Shown one piece after another: positions 33,864 to 41,132 of a stretch of DNA of 64,000 nt. The first letter of the stretch is position 1; every line of letters begins with the position of its first letter. The notes under the pieces are model-generated. The model was given only the letters and a program-made list of their open reading frames with translations. It did no database searches and was not told where the DNA came from. Position numbers and translations under genes: made by a program. This DNA is from Vibrio bathopelagicus. Lineage in GTDB: Bacteria; Pseudomonadota; Gammaproteobacteria; Enterobacterales; Vibrionaceae. Location: positions 62,001 through 126,000 of the forward strand of contig NZ_CP062500.1 of assembly GCF_014879975.1 (NCBI RefSeq), given 5' to 3'.

Positions 33864-35495
33864 ATGGTAGAACAAGATTTCCAAAGTAAAACTAAACAGC
33901 TGATCGATGATTTAAAATCAACATGTGCTCGTAATGGCCTAGGTAATGACGCGAGTGAGTTTAAGATCATTACTCAGGTATTCTTGTATAAGCTATTGAA
34001 CGATAAGTTCACCTATGAAACGAAACAAATTGAACCTAAGCTGGAAAGCAGTGATAACTGGGAGCAAGCGTTTATCGCACTAAGCGATGATGAGCGAGAA
34101 ATGCTTGCGATGCAGTTGCCAGCTGATGCAGCAGAGCTAAAACAAGAGCATTTCATCTCCACCTTATTTGCGAAACAAAATGAAGCTGACTTCGCTAAGT
34201 TGTTCGATGACACACTACGCGATATCTCGATGATCAACAGTGATACCTTCTCAGTAATGACCGATTCTGGCGAGAAGGTAGCACTGTTCGAATCGATTAG
34301 TGAGTATGTGACCGTTAGTAAGCGTGATGACTTTTGTCGCGCAATCATTAATAGTATTGCTGAGTTTAGCTTTGAGCGTATTTTTACCCAAAAGTACGAC
34401 TTCTATGCAGTGATTTTTGAATACCTAATCAAAGATTACAACAGCAATTCAGGCGGCAAATATGCCGAGTACTATACACCTCATGCCGTGGCTCGCATTA
34501 TGGCTAATATTCTTGTGCCAGAAGAGCAGCAAGGAAAAATTAGTAACGTAAGTTGTTATGACCCATCAGCCGGCTCAGGTACTTTGTTGATGAACGTTGC
34601 ACACGCTATTGGTGAAAGTCGTTGTTCTATCTTTACTCAGGATGTCTCGAAGAAGTCATCGAACCTTCTACGATTGAACTTAATCTTAAATAACCTTGTG
34701 CATTCAATTCCTAATGTGATTGAAGGTGACACTATGCGTCATCCTCACCACAAAGATGGTGCAGCGTTAAAGCAGTTCGATTACATCGTATCAAACCCAC
34801 CATTTAAGCTTGATTTTAGTGAGATTCATGAAGAGCTAGATGGGAAAGAGCACCAAAAGCGTTTCTTTGCTGGTGTGCCAAAAGTGCCAGCAAAAGCTAA
34901 AGATAAAATGGCTATCTATCAGTTGTTCTTACAACACATCATTTATTCATTAAAGTCTAATGGTAAAGCGGCAGTAGTGTTGCCTACAGGCTTCATAACA
35001 GCGCAATCAGGTATCGATAAAAAGATCCGCCAGTATTTAGTCGATAACAAAATGCTTGCGGGCGTGGTATCAATGCCATCAAACATCTTTGCTACCACAG
35101 GCACCAATGTGTCTATCCTGTTTATTGATAAAAGCAACAATGGCAAGGTTGTGTTGATTGATGCTTCTAACCTTGGCCAAAAGGTTAAAGAAGGCAAAAA
35201 CCAAAAAACGGTATTGTCACCAGAGGAAGAGCAGCAAATTATCGATGTATTCACTGTCAAAGAAACTGTAGAGGACCTCTCTGTAGCTGTTGACTATGCA
35301 GATATTGAAGCTAAGAATTATAGCCTGAGTGCAGGGCAGTATTTTGAGGTTAAAGTTGAATACGTAAACATGACGCAAGAACAATTTTCAGAGAAAATGC
35401 GACTTTTTAGCGATAATTTGGATAGCATGTTCAGTCAATCAACCTTTCTACAGGCTGAAATTAAAAAGCAGTTAGCGGGTTTAAAATATGATTAG
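33864..35495 (+). CDS. hsdM: Type I DNA methyltransferase subunit HsdM
   Basis: 543 aa N6-adenine methyltransferase. Motif I DPSAGSGTLL and the catalytic NPPF in YIVSNPPFKLDF are intact; YYTPHAVARIMA is typical of HsdM. The N-terminal helical domain (about 1-150) contacts HsdS. It overlaps hsdS by 8 bases, so the two subunits are co-translated. Confidence 0.95.
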   Translation: MVEQDFQSKTKQLIDDLKSTCARNGLGNDASEFKIITQVFLYKLLNDKFTYETKQIEPKLESSDNWEQAFIALSDDEREMLAMQLPADAAELKQEHFISTLFAKQNEADFAKLFDDTLRDISMINSDTFSVMTDSGEKVALFESISEYVTVSKRDDFCRAIINSIAEFSFERIFTQKYDFYAVIFEYLIKDYNSNSGGKYAEYYTPHAVARIMANILVPEEQQGKISNVSCYDPSAGSGTLLMNVAHAIGESRCSIFTQDVSKKSSNLLRLNLILNNLVHSIPNVIEGDTMRHPHHKDGAALKQFDYIVSNPPFKLDFSEIHEELDGKEHQKRFFAGVPKVPAKAKDKMAIYQLFLQHIIYSLKSNGKAAVVLPTGFITAQSGIDKKIRQYLVDNKMLAGVVSMPSNIFATTGTNVSILFIDKSNNGKVVLIDASNLGQKVKEGKNQKTVLSPEEEQQIIDVFTVKETVEDLSVAVDYADIEAKNYSLSAGQYFEVKVEYVNMTQEQFSEKMRLFSDNLDSMFSQSTFLQAEIKKQLAGLKYD

Positions 35496-36807
35496 TACCA
35501 TTAATGATAAACTTGGGGACTTAGTAAAGGCTGGAGGGGGGAAAATTCATACAGGTCCTTTTGGCAGTCAGCTGCATGCTGAAGACTATGTTAAGGTTGG
35601 TGTGCCATGTATTATGCCTGCCAATATGAAAGATAATAGGGTTGACCTTTCAAATATAGCTTTTATCACAGAGGAAGATGCAAATCGCCTCTCGAAGTAT
35701 ATCGTTAAGGAAGGGGACATTGTTTATAGCCGTAGAGGAAATGTAACACTCAAAGCTTTAATTCGAGAGAAAGAAGCTGGTTACTTTTGTGGTACAGGCT
35801 GCCTATTACTGCGTCCAGGAAGTAAATTTGATTCTAGGTTTTTAACTCAATATCTGAGCACTCCAACACTTCAGAATTGGATAGTTAAGCAAGCCGTTGG
35901 GGCTACAATGCCAAACTTGAATACAGGCATTCTTTCTAGCGTACCGTTTAATGGGCCGGTCAAAGAAATTCAAGAGAAGTTGGCGAACGTTATTTATTCT
36001 ATTGAAGATAAAATCGAACTAAACAACTGTATCAACAGCGAATTAGAAGCTATTGCGAAAACGCTATATGACTTCTGGTTTGTACAGTTTGACTTTCCTG
36101 ATACAGACGGAAGGCCTTATAAATCATCTGGTGGGAAGATGGTTTATAATGAATCTCTTGATCGAGAGATTCCTGTTGAATGGAATGTGAACTTTCTATC
36201 AGATTGGATCAAATCTGATAAAACAGGCGATTGGGGAAAAGAGGCTCAAGAAGGCAATTACACTTTGCGAGTCGACTGTATTAGAGGTGCGGATATTAAT
36301 GGGGTCAATGGTTCAGGAAAAGTAGCTGCCCCAAACCGATTTATCCTCAAGAAGAATGAACATAAACTGCTTTCACCTTTTGACTTTGTAATTGAAATTT
36401 CTGGCGGTAGTCCGACTCAGTCTACAGGTCGATTATCTGGAATAACGAAAGAAGTACTTGAACGCTTTGAGCATCCTGTCATTTGTTCTAATTTCTGCAA
36501 GTCGATCTCGCTGAAAAATATTTCATATTTTTATAATTTTACTTACATGTGGCAGTGGATTTACGATCATGAAATTTTATTTGGCTGGGAAGGTAAAACT
36601 AGTGGAATTAAAAATCTATTGTTTGATTCATTTGTGACTAAGTACAGCGTTGCTATGCCACCAGAAAATTTAGCTCAGAAATTTTACGATTTTGTTAGCC
36701 CATTACAGAGTAAAAAACAGAACTTACTCAAAGAGAACTCTGAGTTGGAAGCTTTACGAGACTGGCTTCTACCGATGCTAATGAATGGGCAGGTTACGGT
36801 AAAATGA
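35488..36807 (+). CDS. hsdS: Type I specificity subunit HsdS
   Basis: 439 aa with two target-recognition domains. TRD1 occupies about residues 1-150 (IHTGPFGSQLHAEDY; GATMPNLNTGILSSVP), then a conserved helix (IEDKIELNNCINSELEAIAKTLYDFWFVQFDFP), then TRD2 (about 230-390) and a second conserved helix ending LRDWLLPMLMNGQVTV. Both repeats look complete, so it should recognise a bipartite sequence, which cannot be deduced here. The stop overlaps the start of the next gene. Confidence 0.94.
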   Translation: MISTINDKLGDLVKAGGGKIHTGPFGSQLHAEDYVKVGVPCIMPANMKDNRVDLSNIAFITEEDANRLSKYIVKEGDIVYSRRGNVTLKALIREKEAGYFCGTGCLLLRPGSKFDSRFLTQYLSTPTLQNWIVKQAVGATMPNLNTGILSSVPFNGPVKEIQEKLANVIYSIEDKIELNNCINSELEAIAKTLYDFWFVQFDFPDTDGRPYKSSGGKMVYNESLDREIPVEWNVNFLSDWIKSDKTGDWGKEAQEGNYTLRVDCIRGADINGVNGSGKVAAPNRFILKKNEHKLLSPFDFVIEISGGSPTQSTGRLSGITKEVLERFEHPVICSNFCKSISLKNISYFYNFTYMWQWIYDHEILFGWEGKTSGIKNLLFDSFVTKYSVAMPPENLAQKFYDFVSPLQSKKQNLLKENSELEALRDWLLPMLMNGQVTVK

Positions 36808-37352
36808 TGAATGTTGCGTATCGGCTATTGCTCACTGTTACCGCAACATCTTTGTTGTTGATAATCTTTGTGGTGCAAAAAGGTTTTACGTTAGGTTACT
36901 TTTTTGACAAGTGTATCTACTTAGCTACTCTGCCGAACGCAATTTCATATATTTTTTATCTCTTGATACCAATAGCGTTAAGTGGGCTGAGCATCTTCCT
37001 CTGTCGATACCTTGGTAAGGATGAATTCAAAGTAGGCCAGGTGGTGGAGGTTGAACACGCTAATAACAGTTTTCTTCCTAGTTACTTAGGCTACTTTTTT
37101 GTGGCACTAAGCATTGGCAGTTGGGAAACCTTGTTTTTTGTATATGGTGTTCTGTTTGTGTTTACCTTCTTGTCACAGGCACTTTACTTCAACCCGCTGT
37201 TTTTATTGTTTGGATTTGAGTTCTATAACATCAAAACGAAAAATGGTGCAACCATCTTTTTGATAAGCCAAGAGCGCTATAAAACACCAAGTGATATAGT
37301 GATCGATAAAGCTTATCGTATTAATAATTATACATTTATTGAGCGAGGGTAA
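36804..37352 (+). CDS. kwaA: Four-TM membrane protein, probable Kiwa subunit KwaA
   Basis: 182 aa with four predicted TM helices: about 6-26, 44-66, 94-112 and 113-135. The C-terminal 45 residues are cytoplasmic. Size, topology and its place directly upstream of a KwaB-like gene fit KwaA, the membrane subunit of the Kiwa phage defence system. Sequence motifs for KwaA are weak, so the assignment rests on context. The start ATGATG overlaps the hsdS stop; the second ATG (36807) is an alternative. The coupling to hsdS suggests that Kiwa is expressed from the hsd promoter. Confidence 0.62.
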   Translation: MMNVAYRLLLTVTATSLLLIIFVVQKGFTLGYFFDKCIYLATLPNAISYIFYLLIPIALSGLSIFLCRYLGKDEFKVGQVVEVEHANNSFLPSYLGYFFVALSIGSWETLFFVYGVLFVFTFLSQALYFNPLFLLFGFEFYNIKTKNGATIFLISQERYKTPSDIVIDKAYRINNYTFIERG

Positions 37353-37354
37353 TT

Positions 37355-38185
37355 GTGGATTCAGTACTGACTAAAGTTAAAGGTCGCAGTAAAAAGAATG
37401 TATTTAAGCTGCTTTCAGATGAAACGCTGTTCGAAGAGTTGCTCGTTACTGATGATGCCTGTGTCGAGTATGCCCCTGACCACAACCTAGACGAGGATTC
37501 GTGGTTTAAAATCGATAACTTTAGTCAACAGCCATACTGTCTTGATATTCTTAAAGTCGATTTTGATTCAAAAGATTATGACGACCTTCCAAAAGCTAAG
37601 TTTAAAGACATTGCTCAGCTTTATGCGATTCAAGGCAATAATTTCTATTTTCAAAAAATAACGCCTTCTCTTTTTGTTACCAAGAAGATGATTGCATTCG
37701 GTGAAGCCGCCGAGCTTGAAAGTACTGAAAAGCGTTTGGTTGTTAATCAAGTGGCTGATGCTGTCTACTACAAAGCGCAGGATAAGTTGGTATTTAAGAG
37801 TCTAGCGACAATATCTAGCATCTTTAAAGGCATTGATGAGCTCTACAAAGAAGCAACAAAAGAAGAGGTTGAAAAGTTCTTAGAAGAGGACTTTATTGAG
37901 CTTTCTGATGGCTATGATACCTCTAAAGTATCGAAGCCTAATCGTAAACGTATCGCATTGGCAATGGATACACTGGCGGCATTACCAGTGGAAGAACGAG
38001 ATCAAATGTACTCGTATATTCATAGTTACTGCGAGCAAAAGTTAACGTTCGATAAAGAAAACAGTAAGTTTGAAATCAACTCAGACGATGAGCTGAAATA
38101 TTTGCTCTACGGTATTGAGCAGCGTTTTTACACTACACCTTTAGGGCATGAAAAGCGTTTGGCTAATTCAGTCCAACCAATGTAA
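37355..38185 (+). CDS. kwaB: KwaB-like protein (DUF4868 type), probable Kiwa effector
   Basis: 276 aa, soluble. A GTG start lies 2 bases after the kwaA stop. The stretches YFQKITPSLFVTKKMIAF, LVFKSLATISSIFKGIDEL and DELKYLLYGIEQRFYTTPLG resemble DUF4868 proteins such as KwaB, which binds DNA and, with KwaA, blocks phage replication. The known E. coli protein is about 315 aa, so this one is somewhat short. It is the last gene of the hsdR-hsdM-hsdS-kwaA-kwaB unit and the last gene before the right end of the island. No terminator is seen after it. Confidence 0.62.
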   Translation: MDSVLTKVKGRSKKNVFKLLSDETLFEELLVTDDACVEYAPDHNLDEDSWFKIDNFSQQPYCLDILKVDFDSKDYDDLPKAKFKDIAQLYAIQGNNFYFQKITPSLFVTKKMIAFGEAAELESTEKRLVVNQVADAVYYKAQDKLVFKSLATISSIFKGIDELYKEATKEEVEKFLEEDFIELSDGYDTSKVSKPNRKRIALAMDTLAALPVEERDQMYSYIHSYCEQKLTFDKENSKFEINSDDELKYLLYGIEQRFYTTPLGHEKRLANSVQPM

Positions 38186-38388
38186 TACACTAGTTGAATA
38201 GTTATGCATTGTTATTTGATGTTATCGGGTTCTTAGCAAAGCCCATGACATCTCCCCAATGCGGTTTAAAAATGTGGGTATAACCATTGTTGAACTGCTA
38301 ATTTGGTTTTTACATCAGTTCGGTTTCTTGAGAACTTACAGCGCTGCAAGTTAAGCTTGAAGCATAAAATACAGAATTGATAAATTGT
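38186..38388. other. Non-coding right-end segment of the island
   Basis: AT-rich, about 200 bases between kwaB and the right terminal repeat. I see no gene, terminator or obvious promoter in it. Confidence 0.6.
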
Positions 38389-38416
38389 ATTTTGACAACT
38401 TATGGACTGTGTTAGG
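38389..38416 (-). repeat. Right terminal inverted repeat of the island
   Basis: Read on the minus strand: CCTAACACA, 6 bases, AAGTTGTCAAAAT. It is the inverted partner of 17095-17118, where the gap is 2 bases. Confidence 0.85.
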
Positions 38417-38599
38417 AAAACTGCTGAAGTAACATTAGGCGGTGTGGACACCAATCATTTGTCATCAAAAACCATGGAATGTAAAACGGTCTCTGGCCTC
38501 TACTTCATCGGTGAAGTAATGGACGTAACAGGTTGGTTAGGTGGCTATAACTTCCAATGGTGCTGGAGCTCAGGCTTCGCAGCAGGCCAGTGGGTTTAA
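38402..38599 (+). pseudogene. yhiN: yhiN 3' fragment downstream of the island
   Basis: From the ACT codon at 38420 this encodes the missing yhiN C-terminus (TAEVTLGGVDTNHLSSKTME, then GLYFIGEVMDVTGWLGG). The island's terminal repeat happens to contribute an in-frame ATG and five codons, giving an open frame of 65 codons. There is no ribosome binding site, so translation is unlikely. The join to the 5' part would restore a protein of about 398 residues. Confidence 0.92.
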
Positions 38600-38732
38600 G
38601 AGTGTAGAGACAATAAAGCCCGCCCGTAGTAGCTCTGAATATTAGCCTCTTTTGTTCTGATTTTGATAGACCAACCCTCATGCCTACATTGATAAGTATG
38701 AGGGTTGTTGAGAGTATATAACGCTTTGTAAG

Positions 38733-38927
38733 TTATAGGTTCTTTTTAATTTCATTTAACTCTTCTACTGAAATCTCACCGTTAGCGTAACGCTTTTTTG
38801 CAATATCAGCAGCACTCACTGTTTTTGTGGTTGAGTCGTTGTTGGAAAAAATCATATAGATAATTGTTCCCCAAAAAAGAGCCATCGAGATTGGCATTAG
38901 CCAGTGAAATTCATGGTATCCAAACAT
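38733..38927 (-). CDS. Small membrane protein with SHOCT-like C-terminus, CueR-regulated
   Basis: 64 aa: a TM helix at about residues 9-27 (LMPISMALFWGTIIYMIF), then a C-terminal SHOCT-like segment (DIAKKRYANGEISVEELNEIKKNL). The promoter upstream has the 19-base spacer typical of CueR targets. Small SHOCT proteins often occur near copper genes. Its job is unknown, but copper-responsive expression is well supported by the promoter. Confidence 0.8.
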   Translation of the reverse strand: MFGYHEFHWLMPISMALFWGTIIYMIFSNNDSTTKTVSAADIAKKRYANGEISVEELNEIKKNL

Positions 38928-38973
38928 AGTTTTCCCTTAATCTTTAAAGTGAATTGTCGTGTTGACGGAACTG

Positions 38974-39004
38974 ATTTTGAAGGTTCTAGCTACAGGAAGG
39001 TCAA
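38974..39004 (-). promoter_or_regulatory. CueR-type promoter of the SHOCT-like gene
   Basis: Minus strand: TTGACC, 19-base spacer, CAAAAT. The elongated spacer with arms CCTTCC / GAACCTT is the MerR/CueR pattern. It shares most positions with the promoter at 39970-40000, so one regulator should control both. Confidence 0.75.
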
Positions 39005-39211
39005 TGACTTTTTGGGAAAATGTGAATTATATTCTGCACTCAGTGCTCTGTTCTTACTCATAACCATTTCAAATAGAAACCTTTGGTCACGACGTATTAA
39101 CGGGGTTATATATTGGTGGCAAAGAAATGCTTTAATGTAGGTACTATCATTTAACGGATGTCGGTTTTTTTCGTTGTAAAGGCCAATCCACTCAGTGTTC
39201 AAGGAATCTTA

Positions 39212-39607
39212 ATGCTCAATATTAGCCAAGTATCAAAACAGACGGGCTTAACCAGTAAAACGATTCGCTATTACGAAAGTATTGGTCTAATTAGTACACC
39301 GCCGAGATCTGAAAATGGGTATCGCTTCTTTACTCAAGCTATTGTGGATGAATTGGGTTTTGTTGCTAAAGCAAAAGAAGCCGGCTTTAACTTAGAAGAA
39401 ACGAAGCAGTTGCTTGATCTGCAAAGGGATGAGAACCGTGCGAGCGGGGAGGTTAAGGATCTTACGTTACAGAAGATTGAAGAGATAGAGCTTAGAGTGG
39501 AGCGATTAAATTCTATGTTGGACACTTTAAAAGGATTAGCGAGCAAATGTAAGGGCGGGGATTCTCCAGATTGCCCGATTGTTCATTCGTTGTCTGACAC
39601 AGACTAA
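39212..39607 (+). CDS. cueR: Copper-responsive MerR-family regulator CueR
   Basis: 131 aa. An N-terminal winged helix (ISQVSKQTGLTSKTIRYYES) is followed by a long dimerisation helix and a C-terminal metal loop CKGGDSPDCPI, whose two Cys match Cys112 and Cys120 of E. coli CueR, the Cu(I) ligands. The ATG at 39212 has AAGGAA upstream; an upstream in-frame ATG at 39158 adds unrelated residues. It lies between two small genes with CueR-type promoters. The usual target copA is not in the window. Confidence 0.94.
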   Translation: MLNISQVSKQTGLTSKTIRYYESIGLISTPPRSENGYRFFTQAIVDELGFVAKAKEAGFNLEETKQLLDLQRDENRASGEVKDLTLQKIEEIELRVERLNSMLDTLKGLASKCKGGDSPDCPIVHSLSDTD

Positions 39608-39688
39608 CTTAACAGTCATTGTTAGATCGAAAGTACGGGCTTAGACTCCGGAGTGTGAAGCCTAAGTAATCTTATTAGGTTCTGCTGG

Positions 39689-39922
39689 TTACGATGGATT
39701 ATTGTGTTTTTCGTTATCAACGTTGGTTTCATCAGTTTCTGATTTTGGCTTATTACAGCCCATCATTTTCATCATCGCAAACATCATCACACCACAAAGA
39801 ATCACCTGAATAGCAAGACCGGTTAGAGCTTCGGTCGAGAGATTACCTGCGAATAAGAAAAATGCTACAGGTAGACCTAGACATAATATGCAGGTGATTT
39901 TACAAAGTTTTTTGGTGTTCAT
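39689..39922 (-). CDS. Small copper-associated membrane protein
   Basis: 77 aa from the ATG at 39922. Two TM helices (about 8-22 and 32-55), with Cys residues in KITCILC and ILCGVM and a Met-rich end (MMFAMMKMMGC) that could bind Cu(I). The charged C-terminus is presumably cytoplasmic. A CueR-type promoter lies about 50 bases upstream, and the frame could open further upstream, but that would run through the promoter. Function unknown; a role in copper handling is inferred. Confidence 0.75.
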   Translation of the reverse strand: MNTKKLCKITCILCLGLPVAFFLFAGNLSTEALTGLAIQVILCGVMMFAMMKMMGCNKPKSETDETNVDNEKHNNPS

Positions 39923-39969
39923 AGTAGAGGTTGCCTTAATTGTTGGATGCGTTTTTTTGAACTGGCTGT

Positions 39970-40000
39970 AGCATGAAGGTTCCAGTAACAGTAAGGTCAA
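39970..40000 (-). promoter_or_regulatory. CueR-type promoter of the Met-rich membrane protein gene
   Basis: Minus strand: TTGACC, 19-base spacer, CATGCT. The shared pattern with the SHOCT-gene promoter is TTGACCTTnCTGTnnCTnG followed by AACCTT. Confidence 0.75.
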
Positions 40001-40051
40001 CGCTTTTAAACAACTAATTTGGCAAACTTGAAATTATGCCGAGGGATACTG

Positions 40052-40083
40052 AAAAGGCTAGCGTAATAACTAGCCATTTTTTG
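40052..40083 (-). terminator. Terminator of the EamA gene
   Basis: Stem GGCTAG / CTAGCC with an 8-base loop. On the minus strand it is followed by TTTTC and lies right after the EamA stop; on the plus strand it is followed by ATTTTTT. Confidence 0.75.
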
Positions 40084-40085
40084 AG

Positions 40086-40994
40086 TTAGTTATCAGTTTT
40101 AATCGGGGCCTTTTTCTTTCCCCATTTGATCTGTTGAATAACAAGACCAGCAATAATCAGCATCAAACCAAACAGTGTTGCTGGGTGAATCTCTTCGCCA
40201 ATAATGGTCGAAAGTAGCATTAGCGAGATAAACGGTGAGGCGAAAATTAGGTTGCTGATACGTGCCGTATTGTTGGTTAGCTTGAGTGCTGATAGCCACA
40301 AGACAAAGGTAATGCCCATCTCGAACAAGCCAACATAAGTCACGGCCATCCAACCTTTTGCTGTAATTTGGCTAAAGCTCTCGCCTTCATAAATGGTTAA
40401 ACCGATCGCGAATGGCAATGCCACTAAGAAACCAAGCAATACACCTACCACAGGGTCAGCTTTATTTTTGGTATTTAAAATCCAGTAGCCCGCCCACAGC
40501 AGCGTTGAAAGCAGAGCTAAGGCCACACCGAGTGGGCTATCGAACTGCATTCCTAACACATCGCCTTTAGTGGCAATAACCACTACGCCTGCATAACTGA
40601 AGGTACACGCCACCCAATCTTGCTTACGAATCTTTTGTCCTAGAAACACTGCCGCCATTAGAGTCAGCGTGATCGCCCAACTGTAGTTGATGGCTTGCGC
40701 TTGAGAAGCGGGCAGTAAGTCGTAGGCTTTGAATAGAATCAGGTAATAGGCTAGAGGGTTAACCAAACCAAGCAGTAAGTAATACCAAGGGTTTGAAAGA
40801 AACGTGGTACTCAGTTGAGAAAGCTTACCTTGAAACGCGCAAACGGCGATCAGCGCAATCGACGACACAATGCTGGCGATGGTCAGCATTTGAATCGGTG
40901 AAAACTCAGCAAGGGTCAGCTTAAAAGCAGTAGCGACTGTTGACCACAGTAATACCGCAGCAAGGCCAAAGCCCAAGGCACGACGTTCGTTCAT
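40086..40994 (-). CDS. EamA/DMT-superfamily transporter
   Basis: 302 aa, about ten TM helices in two EamA repeats. Typical stretches are LLWSTVATAFKLTLAEFSP at the N-terminus and GVALALLSTLLWAGYWILN at the start of the second half, with a basic C-terminus (WGKKKAPIK). It is a different family member from the one at 13360-14238. The substrate is unknown; family members export amino acids or metabolites. Confidence 0.9.
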   Translation of the reverse strand: MNERRALGFGLAAVLLWSTVATAFKLTLAEFSPIQMLTIASIVSSIALIAVCAFQGKLSQLSTTFLSNPWYYLLLGLVNPLAYYLILFKAYDLLPASQAQAINYSWAITLTLMAAVFLGQKIRKQDWVACTFSYAGVVVIATKGDVLGMQFDSPLGVALALLSTLLWAGYWILNTKNKADPVVGVLLGFLVALPFAIGLTIYEGESFSQITAKGWMAVTYVGLFEMGITFVLWLSALKLTNNTARISNLIFASPFISLMLLSTIIGEEIHPATLFGLMLIIAGLVIQQIKWGKKKAPIKTDN

Positions 40995-41132
40995 AGCAAC
41001 TCATTCTAATTTGATGGGACAGAATACGGAGCGCCTAGTCTATCTGTCGAATTTTAATACGGCAAACTGGACATTTATCCAGTATCAAAATACCATTTAA
41101 TGAGTTATCTCCTATTAGGCTAAATCATTATC

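Larger units (their letters stand above)
17087..38418. mobile_element. Genomic island with recombinase operon, spare yhiN and defence cargo
   Basis: The two halves of yhiN flank this segment. The left boundary follows CGAACT (ending 17086) and the right boundary precedes AACTGCTGAAG (from 38419), leaving AACT on both sides. The ends share a bipartite motif in inverted orientation. Contents in order: three tyrosine-recombinase-like genes and one small gene, a complete yhiN homologue, an XRE regulator, a winged-helix-like protein with an SF2 helicase, a small basic protein, a HEPN protein, hsdRMS and a probable kwaAB. No tRNA, IS or conjugation gene is present. The recombinase arrangement resembles published Gamma-Mobile-Trio islands and SE/Tn6283-type elements; assignment to either needs a sequence search. 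Confidence 0.92.

Noticed and set aside
17087..38418. Prophage or conjugative element
   Set aside because: No capsid, tail, terminase, relaxase or mating-pair genes. The content is recombinases, regulators and defence genes.
38672..38707. Inverted repeat AACCCTCAT / ATGAGGGTT after the yhiN fragment
   Set aside because: The arms are perfect but the loop is 16 bases and there is no T run, so I did not call it a terminator.
38904..39202. Open frames on both strands in the interval upstream of cueR
   Set aside because: No ribosome binding site or family resemblance, and the segment holds a CueR-type promoter in the middle.
39158..39211. Longer N-terminus of CueR from ATG 39158
   Set aside because: The added 18 residues are not in the family, and AAGGAA sits directly before ATG 39212.
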